A stretch of 64,000 bases of DNA from Papaver somniferum (lineage: Eukaryota; Streptophyta; Magnoliopsida; Ranunculales; Papaveraceae). The position numbers and the translations under genes were made by a program. The notes under the pieces were generated by a model. The model was not told where the DNA came from, made no database searches, and worked only from the letters and a program-made list of their open reading frames with translations. Below, piece by piece: positions 11,623 through 21,745 of the stretch (position 1 is its first letter; the number at the start of each line of letters is the position of its first letter). The DNA lies in the NCBI RefSeq assembly GCF_003573695.1, contig NC_039368.1, positions 78,320,374-78,384,373 of the forward strand, given 5' to 3'.

Positions 11623-12643
11623 ATTTGTTTTTAGGTTTTATTTTATTTGTTCTTTTTTACGTGTTTTGGTATTTTTGTTTGCTTTCACAATTGGAGCTAA
11701 GCTAAAGGAAAAAGAGAAAGTGCTGAAAAGAAAGGAAAAGAACAAAAAGGAAAGAAAAGAGAAATCCAAAAGGAGCGAAGAAGAAGATTTTGTAAATAAT
11801 TTTATTTTTATTCTTTTATAAACTATAATTAAGGTTTTTATTTTTGTAATATTTTATTTTTGGACATTGTTTCTTCTTCTTTTCTTTTGGACATTGAACA
11901 TTGGACTTTATTTTTAAAACCCTACGGAAGGGTAGTTTTAAATAAACTGTTTGCAGAGAAGGACGACGATTACGATATCGCCTCGGCCCCTTGGGTTCGT
12001 ACATGACATAGGAGTCATGGCCCGAGTCGACTTCAATGGTTCATCCCCTGTCTGGAACGGGAGGTAAGAATTCTAAACACCCGTGAATCTCATGTCAGCG
12101 GGTTTACTGGATGATTTCGTATGCATATAAGTTGAGGACCTGAAATCGGATTTAATTTTCTAGTAAAGGGCAAGGCCTGGCTAAATCAAGATAAGGACTC
12201 GGATTTCATCACTTTTTCCTTCTTTCACGCCTTAGGAACACGTAACCTACGCGAACCTAAGCCTTAAAATTTGGACTAGAACGAGGCCGATAGGGTAACG
12301 AGCTTATTAGGAAAGTCGTTCGAAAAATATTGGTTACTCTTTTGAGCATACTTTGAAGTTCATGATGGTTACTGTGAGTTGAATACGCCGCCTTGTAACC
12401 CCGGTGAGGCATTGGATATCAAAGCTCCACTGAGCTTCCCTCGTCTCTATTCAAATTACTTTAACTCGGATTGATTCCAGAGAGGTTTGCTCAGATTGTA
12501 ACAAATTCCTTTTCGAAAGAATAAAATCTAGTCTAGAAACAATCTAAGTGGAGCCATCATGCTTTTTGTTTTCTTGATAAAATAGGCTTATTGTGGTCGA
12601 GTCAGCCTTGTTTGTGCTTGTTTAGAATTCCCTTGCAGTTAGG
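11623..12643 (+). other. LTR1 5' leader
   Basis: About 1 kb without a long ORF, conserved in LTR2 and LTR5. Recognisable shared pieces: a GGCCCGAGTCGAC block (12018), and the perfect hairpin AAGCTC-CACT-GAGCTT at 12422-12437 followed by TTGATTCCAGAG. Candidate packaging or dimerisation signals lie here by position, which is an inference. Confidence 0.6.
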
Positions 12644-14419
12644 ATGTCGAACTGGTATAACCAATCCAATGATTATCCAACTGAACAACATGGACATTAC
12701 TATTTTTATGATCATAGTGTGAATAGTGGTTGGGCACGCCAATATTTTCAAGGTTTTGGGTCATACCATGGTGAGCCCAATTACTATCCACACGCGCATC
12801 GGTCATACGGGCAAGAAGATTATAATACTAGTTCTTCGTCTTTAGAGGATACAATCAAACTATTGAAAAGTAGTCATTTTTATGATCCTTCAGTTCCTCT
12901 TCCTTCTATAGAAGAGTCTCTCAGGAATTTAGCTGAGTCATCACGTAAGTTAGCTGAATCGACATACAAATTAGATGAGGTGAACAACGTAGTTATGGAA
13001 GAAAGAACTGCAGCAACGACTAAATCTTCTTTGGAATATATCCTCAATAGGTTAAGTGATAACTTAAATCCAACACTTAGGGAGCTTTCTTTAGAAGAGA
13101 CCCTTGAGAGGATAGTTGAGTCGACACGTATACTTGAGTTAGAGACGAACGAAAGTATTGCTCGAAATGACTTGAATTTCCAATATAGTGTATCCAATAA
13201 TACTCTTGAAAATGAGGATAGTTATTTGCATAATCAAGATATCGAGGTTAGAATTGGTGTCATTCCTTGTGTAGATGAGGTTCAACCATTTCCATGTTAT
13301 GATAATGATGAGTATGATGTGGACAATGTTGATGAAGAATCTGATGTATTTAGGCATGGTGATCAGGAATTTGTTACTCCTACTGATCTTGATAATGATA
13401 ATGATATTTATGGTTTAAATCCCGATAATTTTAATTATTATCCACCTATTCAAAAGGACGGGGATTTGACTAGAGATAATAACGTTTTAGACGAAGTTGT
13501 ACTTCCTTTTGATTACGAAGCCAATGATGGTTTAGAGGAGCGAGTTTATTTTGAGTCTAGCGATTTAGAAACAACAGTCTTAGACAAAGAAAGTGAAATC
13601 GTAAAAATGAGTGAGGATGCACCTGATTATAACTTAGAAGAATCAATTGACCATTTTCAGGAATCTAATGATTTAGAAATTAGGGAAATTGTGACTAGTC
13701 TACCTAGAGACACTGAAAACTCTAAGATTGAGGGTGATTATCACTTTCTTGGTGCCTTACCTTTAACTCTTAGAAAGTTCCCTCGTGTAGGACTTGACAT
13801 TTGTGCCTCAACCATCTTACAAGATTATCTTCATACACTTTTTCCCGAACCTAGTTGTGTCCATAAGAGAGCTCAGTTGTTAGAAATCCATCCTCTGGTT
13901 GATGTGGTTAACCCAGGCTATGCTACCAAGATTGACTTTATTTTCCCACCAAAAAATTTTCTTCCAATTGTGGGAACATATGATTTTCAGATGTGTCCGT
14001 TATTAAATTTTGAGACTAAACCTCATTACTTTAGGAAAATAGGGTCGACACATTTTCTTAAAGAAGACCACCTCTTTCATTGTGGTCAGCTGTGTGAGTC
14101 AAATCTGATTGACTTAGAGGATCCCCGATTATTCAGACTTTTGTTATGCGCTTCTAAGTTCTTAGTTGAGTATTTCCAGACTCTTCAACCTGATCCTCAG
14201 AATGCCTTTGAGGAAATCCAACCAATGAAATCTTTTTATTTAGACCCTTTTATAGAGTCTGAACCTGAACCTGAACCACAACTATATGTAGTTGTCTTAA
14301 ACAAGGGTATGTTCGATGTCTTCTTGGTTTGTTGTAGTTTCCTCTTCTTGTGGTTAGCACTTGTTGATCCAGATGACCCACAATTATTCCGTCTACTGCT
14401 TTATGATTCTATGAGGTGA
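12644..14419 (+). CDS. LTR1 single ORF: gag-linker-like protein with C-terminal DPQLFRLL module
   Basis: 591 residues, intact, starting MSNWYNQSNDYPTEQHGHYY. Residues 1-65 are Tyr/His/Asn/Gly-rich. Residues 66-170 are heptad-like (SLEDTIKLLKSS, SIEESLRNLAESSRKLAES), probably a coiled coil. Residues 170-380 are very acidic. The C-terminal 90 residues hold LLCASKFLVEYFQTLQPDPQ, an EPEPEPQ run, a hydrophobic segment FLVCCSFLFLWLALV (possible membrane helix), and DPQLFRLLLYDSMR at the stop. It lacks gag core, zinc knuckle, protease and polymerase. The middle and end resemble the gag C terminus (SLEESLSLL) and post-protease tail of LTR2, so I infer descent from a gag-pro polyprotein by internal loss. 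A homologue, decayed, is in LTR5. Confidence 0.7.
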   Translation: MSNWYNQSNDYPTEQHGHYYFYDHSVNSGWARQYFQGFGSYHGEPNYYPHAHRSYGQEDYNTSSSSLEDTIKLLKSSHFYDPSVPLPSIEESLRNLAESSRKLAESTYKLDEVNNVVMEERTAATTKSSLEYILNRLSDNLNPTLRELSLEETLERIVESTRILELETNESIARNDLNFQYSVSNNTLENEDSYLHNQDIEVRIGVIPCVDEVQPFPCYDNDEYDVDNVDEESDVFRHGDQEFVTPTDLDNDNDIYGLNPDNFNYYPPIQKDGDLTRDNNVLDEVVLPFDYEANDGLEERVYFESSDLETTVLDKESEIVKMSEDAPDYNLEESIDHFQESNDLEIREIVTSLPRDTENSKIEGDYHFLGALPLTLRKFPRVGLDICASTILQDYLHTLFPEPSCVHKRAQLLEIHPLVDVVNPGYATKIDFIFPPKNFLPIVGTYDFQMCPLLNFETKPHYFRKIGSTHFLKEDHLFHCGQLCESNLIDLEDPRLFRLLLCASKFLVEYFQTLQPDPQNAFEEIQPMKSFYLDPFIESEPEPEPQLYVVVLNKGMFDVFLVCCSFLFLWLALVDPDDPQLFRLLLYDSMR

Positions 14420-14441
14420 TTAATTCCTTCCGATATCTGGC

Positions 14442-14482
14442 TGAAGACTTTAAACTTAGCACTTCTTGGGAGGTAACCCAAT
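14442..14482 (+). promoter_or_regulatory. Conserved block after the ORF stop (LTR1)
   Basis: A 41-nt stretch beginning TGAAGACTTTAAACTTAGCA and ending CTTGGGAGGTAACCCAAT. It is virtually identical in LTR2 (20536-20576, minus) and LTR5 (47344-47384). TTGGG...CCCAA can pair around AGGTAA. Confidence 0.75.
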
Positions 14483-14572
14483 CTCATGCAACACGGTAAT
14501 ATCTTTTCTTAACTCCTTTGCTTCGAGTGGTAACAGTTTCTCCTTGTTCATGCTTTTAATTTTATCTTTAGA

Positions 14573-14606
14573 ACATTGAGGACAATGTTAGATTTAAGTT
14601 TGGGGG
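14573..14606 (+). promoter_or_regulatory. Internal stem-loop and G-rich tract (LTR1)
   Basis: ACATTG-AGGA-CAATGT at 14573-14588, then TTTAAGTTTGGGGG at 14593-14606. The G-rich tract is the same as the terminal polypurine tract, so this may be a second (internal) plus-strand primer. Also present at 20412-20445, 47475-47508 and 52222-52258. Confidence 0.7.
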
Positions 14607-14981
14607 CATGGGAGAAACTTTTTAGTTGCAATAAATAAACTCCAAAGCCTAGAAATTTATGTTTATTAAGGATGGCACTAACCAATCTAAGTGGATGGGA
14701 ACATCTTGGTTGTAGGAGTTGAGGAACCAATATGATTAGATGGAAACATCTAAAGAGTCTATTCATAAAAGCACAAAGCTCATGTGTTAAAATAAAAAAA
14801 AACATGGTAGTTTCGCCATATCTCGTTGAATCCTAATCCCTTCTGTTTTTATTTCTAAAGTGCTTTGGTAGGGCACACGATTCAAGTTGTTACCATTGCT
14901 AGGTGAAATAGAGTGATTAAGATACAAAAAAAATAAAATTGAGACCAGACCATCAGACCAACCGGAATAAATTCAATAAAG

Positions 14982-15073
14982 TCGATCACTGGTTCCCTTG
15001 TATATGCCAGTTGTGTTGACCTAGAGTTAGGTTTATCGACCACTGGTCCCCTTGTATATGCCAGTTGTGTTGA
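14982..15073 (+). repeat. Two-copy hairpin repeat in LTR1 3' region
   Basis: Copies at 14982-15019 and 15035-15073. Each has TCGA(T/C)(C)ACTGG, a loop with CCCTTGTATATG, then CCAGTTGTGTTGA; the ends pair (TCGAC with GTTGA, ACTGG with CCAGT). The same pair is in LTR5 at 47859-47949. Confidence 0.7.
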
Positions 15074-15518
15074 TTTTAGTCATACATGTATCTCAGTCCA
15101 TTAGGTTAGGTTCATCTTGGCAGAGGCCTTCAGACAGATATGGGAAACACCGTTCACTTTAAACCACATTTTTTTTTTTCTCTTTATCCATTTTCTTAAT
15201 CTTTCTATGTGATTGGTTGACTCTGTTTATGATTTCCAGAAACTATCTGAGTAGAGCTCTGTCACTTATGTATGAATTTTAGTATGCTTGAGTGCAAACT
15301 CGTTTACAACAATTGGAATTTCGCATCAGGGTACTTCCTCCTATAGTCAATGATATTGTATGCCAACCAAGGAGATTCTTTAGTGCTTTCCAAGCTTCTG
15401 CGTAGATAGCTAGGGTCTGGAGTAAAGGTTTTGTGGGTACACCTCTGGTAAACCCTCCCGAGGCTATAACTCGGTCACTAGGGCCACCTAGTGAGTTTGA
15501 TTTTTCTTTTTAGAATAA

Positions 15519-15558
15519 ATTTGCTCGAGGACTAGCAAATAATAAGTTTGGGGGTATT
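15519..15558 (+). promoter_or_regulatory. LTR1 terminal stem-loop and polypurine tract
   Basis: ATTTGCT-CGAGGACT-AGCAAAT (15519-15540) is followed by AAGTTTGGGGGTATT, which ends at the 3' LTR start at 15559. Confidence 0.8.
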
Positions 15559-17166
15559 TGATAGACACATTTTTGTGTCTAATTTTATCTCAATACTATA
15601 TATTGTAGGCGCTCGATTTTGTATTAATTTTGGTATTTTATGTGTTTGTAGGCATGTTTGGGAAATAAACATTTTTGGAAAATTCGGCTAGAAAAGTTGA
15701 TTTTGGTACCCGGAGGGCGCATGTTATTTGGACTCTTAGTTTTGGATAAGGGGCACCTCAATTTATAAGGGACACCTCAGTTGGAAATATGCTATTTACA
15801 CTCCACAGACGGTTAAGGGGCACCCATCTTCTCCAATTCAAACTACGGTTTTGGCGGGTATTATTACAGCAGAAGAACATGATCAGGGTTCCGATTTTGG
15901 AGCTATTTTAGAGAGATTCAATGGATGGGATTCTTTGGGATAACTTGATTAAGCGTAACAGGCGTGGTATGATTGGTCGTTTTGATTGAATTTGGCTAGC
16001 TAATCCAACAGACGAAATCAGGGAAGTTCGTGCATGAGAGATTATCACGGGATATTTGGATGATACGTATCACATGGGAGAATATTTTCTTCTTTTTTAA
16101 ACAAGATTCGACCAATCAAGCCAAGATAAACAAGGAAATCCAGCTCAGAACACACGTGTGAGAAGAAAAGGAAAATTAAAGAGGAGAAATAAAATCTTGG
16201 GATTCTGTGTGCAATATTTGGGAAGATTTTATGTGTTTAACCCCGTGAAACACATATTCAACATGTTTAACTGTGTAAGTTTCAAATCATCACAGGATAT
16301 TCACCAATAGACGCGTGCAGAGATTAAAAAGGGAAATTATTCCCGTATTGTGCAAAGAAATAAAAGAGAAGATTCAGAACAGTTATGAGGTATTTGATCG
16401 CTTTCGAGTATATAAACGGTGCATGTGTTCATAGGAGGGGGATAGAGAGTTAGGATACGGAAGAGGGTGAGGAATCAGAGTTGCAGAGCTTGTCTTTGCT
16501 GCTGCTATTGAAGGAGAGAACGAAGAACATAAGACGCCCAGGAGCAGTCGTTTTGCTACAGTGACAGCGACAATTAATAGTTATCGTTCTCTGTAACAAT
16601 TGAGTTTGTAACTAATATAAGTGTTACAACCAGGTTTTTATTATTTTTCTCCCATTTCATTATTGTGAACACCTTTTTGAGCAATGAAAAATTCCCTTGA
16701 GTGTGTTTTCACCATGCGGAGCTAGAACCCATTACTGGGACAACGGAGGAATCAACTTTTCATAATTGTGGTAAATGAATTAATTCTTTATATGACTTTT
16801 TGCATAGATTTAATTGCGTTATGATTTCTACTAATTATTTGTTATTTTGTTTGATGTCGCATGCTTGGTTTTAATTACTTTTGATGCGTCATGCTCACAA
16901 CTTACAACTAATGTTTTATGAAATCTATTTTTGGCAAAGAATTAGAGTCACAACTTCTTTTGTTTGAGCTATATTGTTTAGATTTAATGATTGAACCTCA
17001 AGAATATGAAAAGTAGTGAAATCCTGCGTCCTAGTATCTCTTCATCCTGTGACCTTATTTTGTATATTTTCCTTTGTTTTTAGTATTTTGTATATTCAAG
17101 CCTAAATCAGTATCAACAAAGTCTGAGTGAACGACAACCTTCTTACCATTATATAAAATACGATCA
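15559..17166 (+). repeat. LTR1 3' LTR
   Basis: Starts TGATAGACACATTTTTGTGT with an intact 8-bp hairpin (TAGACACA/TGTGTCTA) and ends ATACGATCA before target duplication ACTCT. Confidence 0.9.
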
Positions 17167-17171
17167 ACTCT

Positions 17172-17704
17172 GCTACGTATTAGATCACCACAAAACTGTG
17201 CATCTAAACTGACAGGGCCTCCCAGTAGTTTGACGCCATTAGAAGGTCTACTGATATGAGCAGGGAAGACGCCTTCACATAGACCCCTAAGATCGATTGT
17301 AGGCCAGTACAACTCAGTCTTTTGAATGTTAAGATATAGACCTCTGGACTTACCTTCAGACTGAATTATCTGTAAAGCTTTAGCTACTTCTAGGGTATCT
17401 CCTACGATTGTGCCATCGTCAAGATACCACGTCTGCAGATCGAGCTTGCATTGTGCAGCTATATGAGTCACCAGTGGATGTAGAGTTAGGGCAAAGAGTA
17501 ATGGTCCTAGCGGGTCTCCTTGTTGAACTCCCTGCGCTGATGATAGAATGAACTAATTTTAATACAATTTAGCCGGTGTTCTGTACCAGAACTCGACCCA
17601 TCTGGAGGTGCTGGGGCATCTAGTACGAGCCTCTCTAAGTAGCACTGATCGATCTACAAGGTTAAATGCATTGCTAAAGTCAATGAGAAGCATTGACATG
17701 TTGC
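17172..17704 (-). pseudogene. Copy 2 RT palm fragment between two LTR elements
   Basis: Reading minus from 17704 gives LLIDFSNAFNLVDR (motif A), a stop-containing stretch, QGVQQGDPLGPLLFALTL (motif B), and from 17471 WYLDDGTIVGDTLEVAKAL (motif C), then VKLLGGPVSLDAQFC and RSRVDR at the edge of the LTR element. The ORF that runs on into 17055 is an artefact of the LTR. The Asp of motif A and the YLDD pair are intact. Confidence 0.8.
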
Positions 17705-17709
17705 AGTCT

Positions 17710-19203
17710 TGATGTTTTTTCAAAAGTTGTTGTAGATTGTGGTAAAAGGGGTTCTTTTCGAACTTGTGAAGGTAACTCTTTTTTTTTTTAGATTTAATAA
17801 AAATAAAGAAAATTAATTTTCAAAGAGTGATGTCAAGATTTAAAATGGACTAAGGCTCCGGATTCACTATTACTTCAAGTTGATTGGTTACAAAAATATT
17901 TCATAATTATTATCTAGCTCTTTTTCCATTAAATCACTTATTAATCTATAAGGTGTCCAAATATTAAATTGTAATCCTTAAGCATGATTTATCAAAGAAT
18001 TAATTCTAAGCATAAAACATCAAACTGATTCACAACTAATTAAGAAAACCATTTTTATCTCTTTTTTTTTATTGATCCAAGTGAATTAAATAAAATAAAT
18101 AATTAAGAAATTATAAAAAGAATTTACCAATCAAACATGAGTGAATAGCTCCTCCGTCGCCTCAGTCACCAGGTATTTTATCCGCTCATCATGTTGGAAA
18201 ACCTCTCAAAATATTTCATTGATGCTCAAAAGTGTTTTACAATGAAGAGAAAGACAAGAAAATGATATAAAACAGGATTCTGCGACCCACAGAAGGCGTC
18301 CAGAGTCAACGACAAAGCCGAAGTGCTGTTTTCGTTGGGAAACTACGACCCACAGAAGACAGTCGATGTCACTGTTGATAAACGACTGTCCCTGTGAGTA
18401 TTATGTTCTTCGTGTTCTTCCTTGCACCAGCAGCAAGCTTCTCTTCTCTGCATGATTTTCTTTTGATTCTCTCGACTCCTAAAATTTCCCCAAGACTCCC
18501 CAAACCTTCCCAATGACCGATACTTGTATTTATAGTGTTTTGGAGAAAGAAATCCGACCATTGATTGCGTATATTTTCTCTTTAATTCGATTATTCTTTG
18601 CTGCCCAAAAATGAGAATATTTACCATTTATAGAATTTCCACACGTTAACTCGCTCCCAAAACGCTCCAAATTAGTTTCTTCATGCCTCAGAAGCTTTCC
18701 CGCACCTCCACATCACTCCATGCACAGCACAAACACACTTGAGCTCGTGTTCAGTGTGTGTTTCTCTGTTTTGAGTTTGGTGAATCGAACCGAGAATTCC
18801 AGCCTAAATTGATCGGTTCTGACACCCATACTGTGTTCCTTAAGCTATATCACATCTTCCTACCAAGTTTGAGCCATTGAATCGCACCACAGCACCTTCA
18901 TTTTGTCGATTGAAATTCTGCCAGTTGATGAACCAATTTTCCCGCCAATTTTATTTGTTCAAATCGTGAAGAAGGTGTCCCCTTAGCAAACAGTGGTGTC
19001 CCCTTAGTAATTAGGTTACCCCTTATCCAAAAGCGAGAGTCCGAATAACACTTGTCCTCCGGGTGCCAAAATCAACTTTTCGAGCCGAATTTTCCAAAAA
19101 TGTTTATTTCCTAAAAATACATAAAAACACAATATTAGTACAAAAATAGAGTTCCAACAATACGGACATTGAGGACAAATTAGACACAAAAATGTGTCTA
19201 TCA
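17710..19203 (-). repeat. LTR2 3' LTR
   Basis: Minus-strand start TGATAGACACATTTTTGTGT at 19203, end AACATCA at 17710. The 94-codon ORF inside (18343-18627), repeated in the other LTR, has no support as a gene. Confidence 0.92.
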
Positions 19204-19242
19204 AATACCCCCAAACTTATTATTTGCTAGTCCTCGAGCAAA
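19204..19242 (-). promoter_or_regulatory. LTR2 polypurine tract and terminal stem-loop
   Basis: On the minus strand TTTGCT-CGAGGACT-AGCAAA (19242-19223) precedes AAGTTTGGGGGTATT, which touches the 3' LTR. Confidence 0.8.
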
Positions 19243-19401
19243 ACTAAAAAAATAAAAGCGAATTAATCTCGGGTGGGTTTAACAGAGGTGTACCCACAAA
19301 AACCAAGACTTCTAATTGGTCACAAGTATCCAAAGAGCTATGAGGACATACATATTCTCAACCTATCTCCAAGTAACTAGAATGCCAGAGAAATTAAAGG
19401 T

Positions 19402-19573
19402 GTCAGCTCTAAAGCTGACTGAAGAAAAGGGGAGACACATTCGCACGACTGCTAGATAAAGAGATATCCGCTACACAGCTAGATAAACATTGTAAGATGC
19501 GTCCGCTGCTTTACAGCTGGATAAGATTAGGAGAGAGATAAAGATGAGAGGGACATCTGCTACACAACTGGAC
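19402..19573 (-). repeat. LTR2 hairpin array, five units
   Basis: Minus-strand units: 19573-19551 (GTCCAGTTGTGTAGCAGAT), 19522-19501 (ATCCAGCTGTAAAGCAGCGG), 19484-19466 (ATCTAGCTGTGTAGCGGAT), about 19458-19438 (ATCTAGCAGTCGTGCGAAT) and 19419-19402 (GTCAGCT-TTAG-AGCTGAC, a perfect 7-bp stem). Most fold through GCT/AGC inner pairs and ATC/GAT or TCC/GGA outer pairs. Same position and core as the LTR4 array. Confidence 0.65.
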
Positions 19574-20411
19574 TAATTACGTGTGATGAGTTAAACCAGT
19601 GCTAGAAAGATCTTGTGTCAGATTGAAAGCAGACTAACAAAGCAACCAAAATGCATCTTTCTTCGACTCTCTCACAGTGCTCAGTAGGAATAACGTCTTC
19701 TTCGGTCTTCAACTGTTGATGATAAACTCTCGAACCTCATAGAACCTTTACAATTAACTCTTCTCTTCGATTTCTTGCTTGACTTATAAATTTCTTCTTC
19801 CCTATGGCCTTATTGAACAAAAAGAACGTAATGATGTTTTTTTTTTCATTTTTTTTTTACAAGACAAAAATTTACATGGCCATGAGAGAAGGACTTTAGA
19901 ACTTGGATCTTCACAACTTGTGATGTCTTGGTATCATGAACTTCAACAACTATATCATTTGCTCTTGTAACTTCTTGTAACTAAGTCTTCAACTTTGATT
20001 TTTGAATTATTCTTTTCTATTGTTGCTTCTAAACCTTAAACGTCTTCAACTTTTTCATAAATTTTGATGTCACTCCGCTTGTTGATGATGATAAGTTTCT
20101 ACCGAGAGAGAGTCGTAATCCAGTAACTAAGACTACATTGTGAGGTTGCTCTGTCTTTCTGGCATTTCCTTCTGACCTAGTTGCCTTTCCATCATGGATG
20201 GTTAGGTCCATCACGGTTACCCTCTAAAAGGAACAAGTTCTCTCCTGAATTTCAAGGATCTCAATGTCTTTTTCTCTAATGTCTCAATAGGTTGTTATCT
20301 CTAGCATTCCAATTTCTATCTTTTCGGTGAGAAACAGTATGTAAACTTAGCTAACCGGGTACTATGTGACGCTAGAAGTTTCAAAAATGCGACTAAAATG
20401 TTTCTCCCGTA

Positions 20412-20445
20412 CCCCCAAACTTAAATCTAACATTGTCCTCGATGT
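20412..20445 (-). promoter_or_regulatory. LTR2 internal stem-loop and G-rich tract
   Basis: Minus strand ACATCG-AGGA-CAATGT, then TTTAAGTTTGGGGG. One stem pair is a G-T wobble compared with LTR1. Confidence 0.7.
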
Positions 20446-20535
20446 TCTAAAGATAAAATTAAAAGCATGAAAAAGGAGAAACTGTTACCAATGAAGCAAA
20501 AGAGATAAGGAAAGATATTACCATGTCGCATGAAT

Positions 20536-20576
20536 ATTGGGTTACCTCCCAAGAAGTGCTAAGTTTAAAGTCTTCA
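20536..20576 (-). promoter_or_regulatory. Conserved block after the ORF stop (LTR2)
   Basis: The same 41-nt block as at 14442-14482, on the minus strand, 30 nt after the protease-frame stop. Confidence 0.75.
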
Positions 20577-20606
20577 ACCAGACATCAAATACCACAAAAA
20601 GTATTG

Positions 20607-21745
20607 TCACCTTCCAAAGTCATATACCAATAGCCGAAAAAGATGCGGGTCCTCGGAACCAAAAAGAGCTGACACAAATATAGAACTACCATCTTGGATT
20701 ATAAAAATGAGCAACCAGAGCCTAACTTGATCTAGGGTTTTTCTCAAGGAAACTAGATTTATCTGGGGTGTCCCTTTGGGCTCTATATGAGTGTCTAGGA
20801 AATTAGGTTCAACTGTATGACTTGTTTCTAAGAACTGGATTTCCTCATGGAAAGTATCGGGAGGATCATGTAGCAGAGTTTGAAGAAACTCAAGTAAGAC
20901 CTTAGAGGCACAAAGCTCGAGTCCCAAGTTAGGGACTTCAATTAAGGATGCTTGCCGATCACTAGAATCATCATTACCCCCAAACTTAGGGTGAACACTA
21001 TCCTCAAATGGACCAAAATCTATGGGATGGATTCTAGGGTCCATAAAGTCAACGCAATGTCTAACTTCTCTTTGAGACTGGTCATCTAAACGAACAACAT
21101 CATCATATAAAGGATTATCGAAGAAAATCTCTATCATAGGCTCATCAACTAAGGTGTTCCTCATGCTTATCTCCTCCGAATCAGTAAAGGGTTCCTCAAA
21201 TAAAGGATTATCAAACATACTGCAGGCTAACTGATCAGGAGCTACAGTGCTAATCATGTTCACCACTTCTAAATCATCTATTTCAGAAGACTTAATGACA
21301 TTAAATACATTTAGCTCAGAAGTCATATTACCAAAAGATATGTTCATAAGTCCGGTTCTACAATTGATGACAGCATTAGATGTGGCCAAAAATGGGCGAC
21401 CTAGAATCACCGGGATTTGAGCACCTAGGTTCTGAACAGGCTGGGTATCTAGAACAACAAAATCCACTGGGTATATAAACCTATCGACCTCAATGAGAAC
21501 ATCTTCTATGACACCACGAGGCACTTTGACAGACCTATCAGCTAATTGAAGTGTCAAATTGGTCGGTTTCAACTTACCAAGACCTAGCTGGGTGTACACA
21601 TGATACGGGAGTAAGTTAACACTAGATCCTAAGTCAAGCAATGCCTTATCAACTACATGATTACCAATAACACAAGATATGGTGGGGCATCCAGGGTCTT
21701 TATACTTAGGGGTGTTTGGTTCAGAAGAATTGAACTTACTTGACC
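20607..21745 (-). CDS. LTR2 aspartic protease with C-terminal DPxLFRLL module
   Basis: The frame opens near 21745 (KYKDPGCPTISCVIGNHVVD), entered by a frameshift from gag. The protease active-site motif is ALLDLGSSVNLLPY, the D-L-G-S form usual in Athila/Tat elements in place of D-S/T-G. The flap region and PVILGRPFLATSNAVIN, the hydrophobic-hydrophobic-G-R motif of retropepsins, follow about 85 residues on. Then comes an acidic stretch and a tail: LGLELCASKVLLEFLQTLL, RLWLLIFIIQDGSSIFV (hydrophobic), and DPHLFRLLVYDFGR at the stop. The tail matches the end of the LTR1 ORF. No RT follows. No ATG start is needed if it is made as a gag-pro fusion. Confidence 0.75.

Larger units (their letters stand above)
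9990..17166 (+). mobile_element. LTR1: complete non-autonomous Tat/Athila-like LTR retrotransposon
   Basis: Boundaries are exact: TGATAAACAC... at 9990 and ...ATACGATCA at 17166, flanked by ACTCT at 9985-9989 and 17167-17171. The LTRs are 9990-11600 and 15559-17166 (1611 and 1608 bp) and differ at a few percent of sites by eye, mostly in the first 300 bp. The internal region of about 4 kb has a tRNA-Asp-like primer site, a leader, one 591-codon ORF, a structured noncoding 3' region, and a polypurine tract. No reverse transcriptase, RNase H or integrase is present, so proteins must come from another element. Placement with Tat/Athila rests on the primer site and the GTTTGGGGGTA tract. Confidence 0.9.

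Noticed and set aside
12880..13357. Minus-strand ORFs at 12880-13197 and 13139-13357
   Set aside because: Shadows of the 591-codon plus-strand ORF.
17055..17171. C-terminal extension of the RT ORF at 17055-17471
   Set aside because: This part is the end of the LTR1 3' LTR plus the target duplication; true RT sequence stops at 17172.
18343..18627. 94-codon ORF repeated at 25303-25587 as a conserved gene
   Set aside because: Repeated only because both lie in the LTRs of LTR2; the reading frame has no family resemblance.
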